Both the position numbers and the translations under genes were made by a program. The notes under the pieces are model-generated. The model saw nothing but the letters and a program-made list of their open reading frames with translations. It was not told where the DNA came from and made no database searches. From Nonomuraea rhodomycinica (lineage in GTDB: Bacteria; Actinomycetota; Actinomycetes; Streptosporangiales; Streptosporangiaceae): a stretch of DNA of 64,000 nucleotides. The stretch spans positions 1,559,222 to 1,623,221 of the forward strand of contig NZ_JABWGO010000001.1 of NCBI RefSeq assembly GCF_013363995.1, read 5' to 3'. Below, one piece after another: positions 60,262-64,000 of the stretch (position 1 is the first letter of the stretch; each line of letters begins with the position of its first letter).

Positions 60262-60996
60262 CTAGCCGCCCCGGTGCTGGTGGACGAGCTGCTCGCGCAC
60301 CTGCCGGCTGTGGCGGCGGCTGACCTTCAGGGTCTCGGTGCCCACGGTCAACGTCACCCGGCCGCCCTCGAAGCGCATCTCGCTCACGTGCCGCGACGAC
60401 ACGAGCGTGCTGCGGTGGACCCGGATGAACCCGGCCTCGGCCCAGCGCCGCTCCAGCGCGGCCAGCGACATGCGGACGAGATAGCTGCCGTCCACGGTGT
60501 GCAGCCGCACGTAGTCGCCCTTGGCCTCGGCGAACCAGATCGCCTGCTGGGGCACGAACCGGGTGATGCCGCCCAGCTCGACCGGGATCACGTCGTCGTG
60601 GCCCGGGTCCACCACGGGGATGGCCGCCGCCTGGAGCCGGCGGACGGCCTCCGACAGGCGTTCGGCACGCACCGGCTTGAGCAGGTAGTCGACGGCCTCC
60701 AGCTCGAACGCCTGCACCGCGCACCGCTCGTGGGCGGTGACGAAGACGAGCTTGGGCGGGCTCGGGAAGCCGCCGACCAGGCGGGCCAGGTCGAGCCCGC
60801 TCAGGCCCGGCATCTCGATGTCGAGGAACACCCCGTCGAGCCGCTCGCCCGCCCCGATCATCTGGACCATGTCCTGGAGGGCGGCGACGCCGTCGGACGC
60901 GGTCAGCACGTGCTCGACCCGGACGTCCTGGCGGAGCAGGTATGCCAGCTCCTCCAGTGCGGGCAGTTCGTCGTCAACGGCCAGGAGACGCAGCAT
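60262..60996 (-). CDS. LytTR-type response regulator
   Basis: 244 residues. Receiver domain: acidic pocket AVDDE, phospho-acceptor Asp59 in GVFLDIEMPGLSG, and the switch Lys in VDYLLKPVRAERL. C-terminal LytTR DNA-binding domain (about 135-240): FVPQQAIWFAEAKGDYVRLH, SLAALERRWAEAGFIRVHRS and RHVSEMRF. No histidine kinase is adjacent. Ends at the gene-free stretch; about 100 nt downstream of the sulfite-oxidase-like gene. Confidence 0.93.
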   Translation of the reverse strand: MLRLLAVDDELPALEELAYLLRQDVRVEHVLTASDGVAALQDMVQMIGAGERLDGVFLDIEMPGLSGLDLARLVGGFPSPPKLVFVTAHERCAVQAFELEAVDYLLKPVRAERLSEAVRRLQAAAIPVVDPGHDDVIPVELGGITRFVPQQAIWFAEAKGDYVRLHTVDGSYLVRMSLAALERRWAEAGFIRVHRSTLVSSRHVSEMRFEGGRVTLTVGTETLKVSRRHSRQVREQLVHQHRGG

Positions 60997-61098
60997 GCCA
61001 TCTACGCTGACGCAAGAACGCCAAGGTCACAAGCGATACGCAAACCCAGAGTAAAGATCTGGTCACAATGAGCCATATTGCGGCCTGATCCTTGAGGG

Positions 61099-61701
61099 TT
61101 ACGGGGGCCCTTCGCCCGGCTCCTCCTGATAGGAGTAGCGCTGCTCCCGCCAGGGGTCGGCCACGTTGTGGTAGCCGCGCTCCTCCCAGAAGCCGCGCCG
61201 ATCCTCTAACAGGTACTCCACCGCCCGGACCCACTTCACGCTCTTCCACGCGTACAGGTGGGGCACGACGAGCCGGACCGGGAAGCCGCGCTCGGCGCTG
61301 AGCGGCTTGCCGTCGAGCTCCATCGCGAACAGCGTGCCGGCGGCGGTGAAGTCGGACATCCGGATGTTGGCGCCGTAGCCGTACTCGGCCCAGATCATCA
61401 CGTGCCGCACGCCGGGGTCGGGCGGCGCGGCCGCGATGATGGCGGCCGGGCTCACGCCGCACCACTCGTTGCCCATGATCGACCACTTGGTGACGCAGTG
61501 GAAGTCGGCGAGCACGCTCGTGCGGGGCAGCCGCTCGAACTCGGGCCAGGTGAGGCAGTGCTCCTCGCCGGAGGCGGTGGCGCCGTAGACGCGGAAGTCC
61601 CAGCTGTCCGGCTTGAACGCGGGCACCCTGCCGTAGTGGATCACGGGCCGGCCGCGCGGGACGTACTGGCCTGGCGGCAGGCGCGACTGCTCCACGGGCA
61701 C
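61099..61701 (-). CDS. Sulfite-oxidase-like molybdopterin oxidoreductase
   Basis: 200 residues. The Mo-coordinating Cys69 sits in ADFHCVTKWSIMGNEWCGVS; the domain continues with WAEYGYGANIRMSD and FPVRLVVPHLYAWKSVKWVR, the sulfite-oxidase/MsrP fold. No TAT signal or heme domain is present, so it is cytoplasmic and small. Physiological substrate unknown. Same strand as the LytTR gene. Confidence 0.9.
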   Translation of the reverse strand: MPVEQSRLPPGQYVPRGRPVIHYGRVPAFKPDSWDFRVYGATASGEEHCLTWPEFERLPRTSVLADFHCVTKWSIMGNEWCGVSPAAIIAAAPPDPGVRHVMIWAEYGYGANIRMSDFTAAGTLFAMELDGKPLSAERGFPVRLVVPHLYAWKSVKWVRAVEYLLEDRRGFWEERGYHNVADPWREQRYSYQEEPGEGPP

Positions 61702-61808
61702 TCCCCTCGCACGGTCTCGTGGTCCGGAGCCATCCTCCCACCGGCCCGCGGGTGGCCCGCGCCCGGGTGCGGTCCCTCTTCCCCGGAGGTGCGCTAGTAT
61801 TGCGGCCT

Positions 61809-61877
61809 ATGCGCACCGCGTTCCTGTTTTGGTATGGCGACGGACCCGAGTCCGTTCGCCATCTGACGCTGCGCTAG
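61809..61877 (+). CDS. Attenuator leader peptide, Phe/Trp/Tyr codons
   Basis: 22 codons then TAG. It begins [12 protein letters not shown], with Phe5, Phe7, Trp8 and Tyr9 in five codons, so it tests supply of all three aromatic amino acids made by the shikimate pathway. Stalling there would leave the following hairpin open. Too short for similarity-based gene calls, but its placement between a promoter and an attenuator supports it. Confidence 0.8.
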   Translation: MRTAFLFWYGDGPESVRHLTLR

Positions 61878-61889
61878 CAGACAGGCGAA

Positions 61890-61934
61890 CGAAAGGCCCC
61901 GGGTCCTCACAGGACCCGGGGCCTTTCGTGTTTT
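61890..61934 (+). terminator. Attenuator terminator of DAHP synthase
   Basis: An 18-bp perfect stem (61890-61907 with 61911-61928) with a 3-nt loop, then TGTTTT. It is 13 nt past the leader-peptide stop and 46 nt before the structural gene, and is the strongest Rho-independent terminator in the window. Confidence 0.93.
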
Positions 61935-61980
61935 CCGGAAGTTTCCCCGACAAGAGCACTTCTCTGACAAGGAGCAGCAG

Positions 61981-63012
61981 ATGGTCATCGTGATGGGCCC
62001 GGAGGCCACGCGGCAGGACGTCGAGTCGATCGTGACGGTCGTCCAGGCGGCCGGGGTCGAGGCGTTCGTGAGCCGGGGCGTGCGGCGCACGATCGTCGGG
62101 CTGGTCGGCGACGTCACCCAGCTCGACGCCGCGGGTCTGCGCGGCATGAGCGGCGTCCGGGACGTGATGCGCGTGTCGACCCCGTACAAGCTGGTGAGCA
62201 GGGAGAACCATCCGCAGCGCTCGACCGTGCACGTGGGCGGCGTGCCGATCGGGCCGGAGACCGTGACGCTGATCGCGGGCCCGTGCGCGGTGGAGACGCC
62301 CGAGCAGACGCTGGCCGCGGCCCGGATGGCGCAGGCGGCGGGCGCGACGCTGCTGCGCGGCGGCGCCTACAAGCCGCGCACGTCGCCGTACGCCTTCCAG
62401 GGGCTCGGCGAGCGGGGCCTGCGGATCCTGGCCGAGGTGCGGGAGGAGACGGGTCTGCCGGTCGTGACCGAGGTGGTCGACGCGCACGACGTGGCGCTCG
62501 TCGCCTCGTACGCCGACATGCTCCAGGTCGGCACGCGCAACGCGCAGAACTTCGGGCTGCTGCAGGCCGTGGGCGAGGCCGGCAAGCCGGTGATGCTCAA
62601 GCGCGGCATGAGCGCCACGATCGAGGAGTGGCTCATGGCCGCCGAGTACATCGCGCAGCGCGGCAACCTCGACATCGTGCTGTGCGAGCGGGGCATCCGC
62701 ACCTTCGAGACGGCCACCCGCAACACGCTGGACGTCTCGGCCGTGCCGGTCGCGCAGCGCCTGTCGCACCTGCCGGTGATCGTGGACCCGTCGCACTCGG
62801 GCGGGCGGCGCGACCTGGTGCTGCCGCTCACGCGCGCGGCCGTGGCCGTGGGCGCCGACGGCGTGATCATCGACGTGCACCCGCAGCCGGAGCTCGCGCT
62901 GTGCGACGGCCCGCAGGCGCTGGTGGACGGTGACCTGGACGAGCTGGCCACGCTGATGCGCGACCTGCCGCCACTGCTCGGCAAGTCGGCCGCGACGCCC
63001 CTGACCGTCTGA
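61981..63012 (+). CDS. aroF: 3-Deoxy-7-phosphoheptulonate synthase, type I-beta
   Basis: 343 residues. Condenses PEP and erythrose 4-phosphate to enter the shikimate pathway. An N-terminal ferredoxin/ACT-like regulatory domain ([20 protein letters not shown]) precedes a barrel with [48 protein letters not shown] and [12 protein letters not shown], the PEP- and metal-binding segments. ATG 61981 follows AAGGAGC. M. tuberculosis has a type II enzyme in the corresponding position, so the gene type differs here. Controlled by the attenuator above. Confidence 0.94.
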   Translation: MVIVMGPEATRQDVESIVTVVQAAGVEAFVSRGVRRTIVGLVGDVTQLDAAGLRGMSGVRDVMRVSTPYKLVSRENHPQRSTVHVGGVPIGPETVTLIAGPCAVETPEQTLAAARMAQAAGATLLRGGAYKPRTSPYAFQGLGERGLRILAEVREETGLPVVTEVVDAHDVALVASYADMLQVGTRNAQNFGLLQAVGEAGKPVMLKRGMSATIEEWLMAAEYIAQRGNLDIVLCERGIRTFETATRNTLDVSAVPVAQRLSHLPVIVDPSHSGGRRDLVLPLTRAAVAVGADGVIIDVHPQPELALCDGPQALVDGDLDELATLMRDLPPLLGKSAATPLTV

Positions 63013-63129
63013 CGGTCCACCTCCAGCGGCTCACCACCCGCCACGAGCGAGCGATCTCTCCCGGTACGGCACAGGCCCCGCCACGAGCGGGCAGGCCGCC
63101 GTACCGGCCCAGGACGGGTCACGAGAGGT

Positions 63130-64000
63130 CTAGAGGGTGTACTCCTGGATGGAGTCGGCGAGCTGGACGGCCAGCTCCTCGGCGTCGAGGCGCTTCTCGA
63201 TCTGCTTGAGGTCCTCGATCTTGGCCCGGGTCTCGGCCCGCTTGGGGGCGAGCAGGCTGCAGCAGTCCTCGTCGGGCAGCTCGGAGATCTCCAGCGTGCC
63301 GATGCGCCGCGCCTCGGCCATGATCTCCGTCTTGTCCCAGCCGACCAGCGGCCGCAGGATCGGCAGGTCGACGGCGTGGTCCTGGGCGGTGATGTTGGCC
63401 AGGGTCTGCGAGGAGACCTGGCCCAGCGCGTCGCCCGTGATCAGCGCCGCGGCGCGGATGCGGTGGGCGACCTCCTCGGCCGTCTTGAGCATGAGCCGCC
63501 GCTGGGCGATGACCGCGAGCCGGTCCTGGCCGGAGGTGCGGATCGACTGCTGTGCCTTGCCGAACGGCACCACCCACAGCCGCGACTGGCCCTGGAAGCG
63601 GTCGAGCTTGCGCACCAGCGCGTACGCCTTGTAGATCGACTCGGAGGTGGTGAACGGGATGCCGGAGAAGTGCAGGAAGTCCACGTGCAGGCCGCGCCGC
63701 ATCATGCGGTAGGCCGCCACCGGCGAGTCGATGCCGCCCGACATGAGCACGAGGGCCCGGCCGCTGCTGCCGACCGGCAGGCCGCCCTGCCCCGGCAGCC
63801 CGCCGGTGAAGACGAACACCTCGTCGCGGTCGACCTCGATGTGCACCGTCAGCTCGGGCCGCTTGAGGTCGACCGGCAGGCCGTACTCGTCGTTGATGGC
63901 GCCGCCGACGAGCCGGTCGAGCTCGTTGGAGCGCAGCGGGAAGCGCTTGTCGCGGCGGCGGGAGCGCACCGCGAACGGGGCGCGGCGCCGCACCTCGTCG
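63130..64000 (-). CDS. thiI: tRNA 4-thiouridine synthase ThiI, 5' part outside window
   Basis: The frame is open to the right edge, so the N-terminus is missing. What remains starts within the THUMP/ferredoxin-like region (RSNELDRLVGGAINDEYGLP), then the PP-loop ALVLMSGGIDSPVAAYRMMR and GDALGQVSSQTLANI. The C-terminus DEDCCSLLAPKRAETRAK has a Cys equivalent to the catalytic disulfide Cys, but no rhodanese domain follows, so sulfur comes from elsewhere. In thiamine synthesis ThiI helps load ThiS, linking it to thiS-thiG at 46.8 kb. Confidence 0.93.
   Translation of the reverse strand, partial: DEVRRRAPFAVRSRRRDKRFPLRSNELDRLVGGAINDEYGLPVDLKRPELTVHIEVDRDEVFVFTGGLPGQGGLPVGSSGRALVLMSGGIDSPVAAYRMMRRGLHVDFLHFSGIPFTTSESIYKAYALVRKLDRFQGQSRLWVVPFGKAQQSIRTSGQDRLAVIAQRRLMLKTAEEVAHRIRAAALITGDALGQVSSQTLANITAQDHAVDLPILRPLVGWDKTEIMAEARRIGTLEISELPDEDCCSLLAPKRAETRAKIEDLKQIEKRLDAEELAVQLADSIQEYTL

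Larger units (their letters stand above)
61795..61980 (+). promoter_or_regulatory. Aromatic-amino-acid attenuator leader of DAHP synthase
   Basis: TAGTAT (61795-61800) is the likely -10; transcription would start at or next to the leader-peptide ATG 61809, so the leader is leaderless. Region 61836-61860 folds into a pause hairpin. When it is open, 61853-61860 pairs with 61884-61891 (8 bp) and 61842-61848 pairs with 61900-61906 (7 bp); these are nested and would sequester the 5' arm of the terminator at 61890-61928. The two alternatives are mutually exclusive. Confidence 0.8.

Noticed and set aside
60974..61098. Small hydrophobic peptide upstream of the LytTR gene
   Set aside because: A membrane-helix-like frame overlaps the regulator start, but it has no in-frame start codon with a ribosome-binding site.

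Overview
The window is a high-GC (well over 70% by eye) actinobacterial chromosome segment. Gene content (bldD, mihF, SAV_6107-type HEPN protein, PASTA kinase plus Rv2175c-type protein, class 1B dihydroorotate dehydrogenase with PyrK) points to a sporulating actinomycete, most likely of the Streptosporangiales type; that placement is inference, since no rRNA or tRNA gene was found. Almost every gene is a chromosomal core or metabolic gene, and I see no insertion sequence, prophage, integrase or CRISPR array.

Layout. 1-14,060 (minus strand): translation and nucleotide housekeeping, read leftward: mihF, gmk, rpoZ, coaBC, a small unknown gene, metK, priA, two tandem paralogues of unknown function, def, fmt and rsmB (cut by the left edge). 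14,060-24,880 (minus): the pyrimidine operon pyrR-pyrB-pyrC-carA-carB-pyrK-pyrD-pyrF, mostly joined by 4-nt overlaps, with a PyrR-binding loop just upstream of pyrR. 24,950-29,460 (plus): an arginine-deiminase operon (arcA, arcC, APC permease, universal stress protein) that lacks arcB. 29,570-30,370: bldD with its promoter, structured leader and strong terminator. 30,770-39,200: mixed genes, including a HEPN protein, a ferredoxin/P450 pair with a divergent TetR regulator, a GT-C membrane protein, a LysR/RidA divergent pair, an aldo/keto reductase and an L,D-transpeptidase. 39,280-50,260: YbaK, GNAT, metF, a polyprenyl synthase, thiE, Rv2175c-like, a FAD oxidoreductase, a TPP riboswitch followed by thiO-thiS-thiG, and a PASTA Ser/Thr kinase of PknL type. 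50,270-58,340 (minus): a purine/urate/allantoin catabolic cluster (uraD, uraH, uox, two xanthine-dehydrogenase subunits, a guanine/8-oxoguanine-type deaminase, glycerate kinase, allantoinase, allantoicase). 58,480-64,000: endonuclease IV, a 900-nt gene-free stretch rich in perfect stem-loops, a LytTR regulator, a sulfite-oxidase-like protein, a DAHP synthase behind an aromatic-amino-acid attenuator, and thiI cut by the right edge.

The strongest regulatory finds are (i) a Phe/Trp/Tyr-coding leader peptide with an 18-bp terminator and a nested antiterminator in front of DAHP synthase, (ii) the PyrR loop overlapping the translation-start region of the pyr operon, (iii) the TPP riboswitch ahead of thiOSG, and (iv) a 220-nt multi-hairpin intergenic element at 59,403-59,616 that may encode a structured RNA. 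A second theme is that several universally conserved enzymes (RsmB, PriA, ThiO, one of the unknown paralogues) carry in-frame, repeat-rich, low-complexity insertions.
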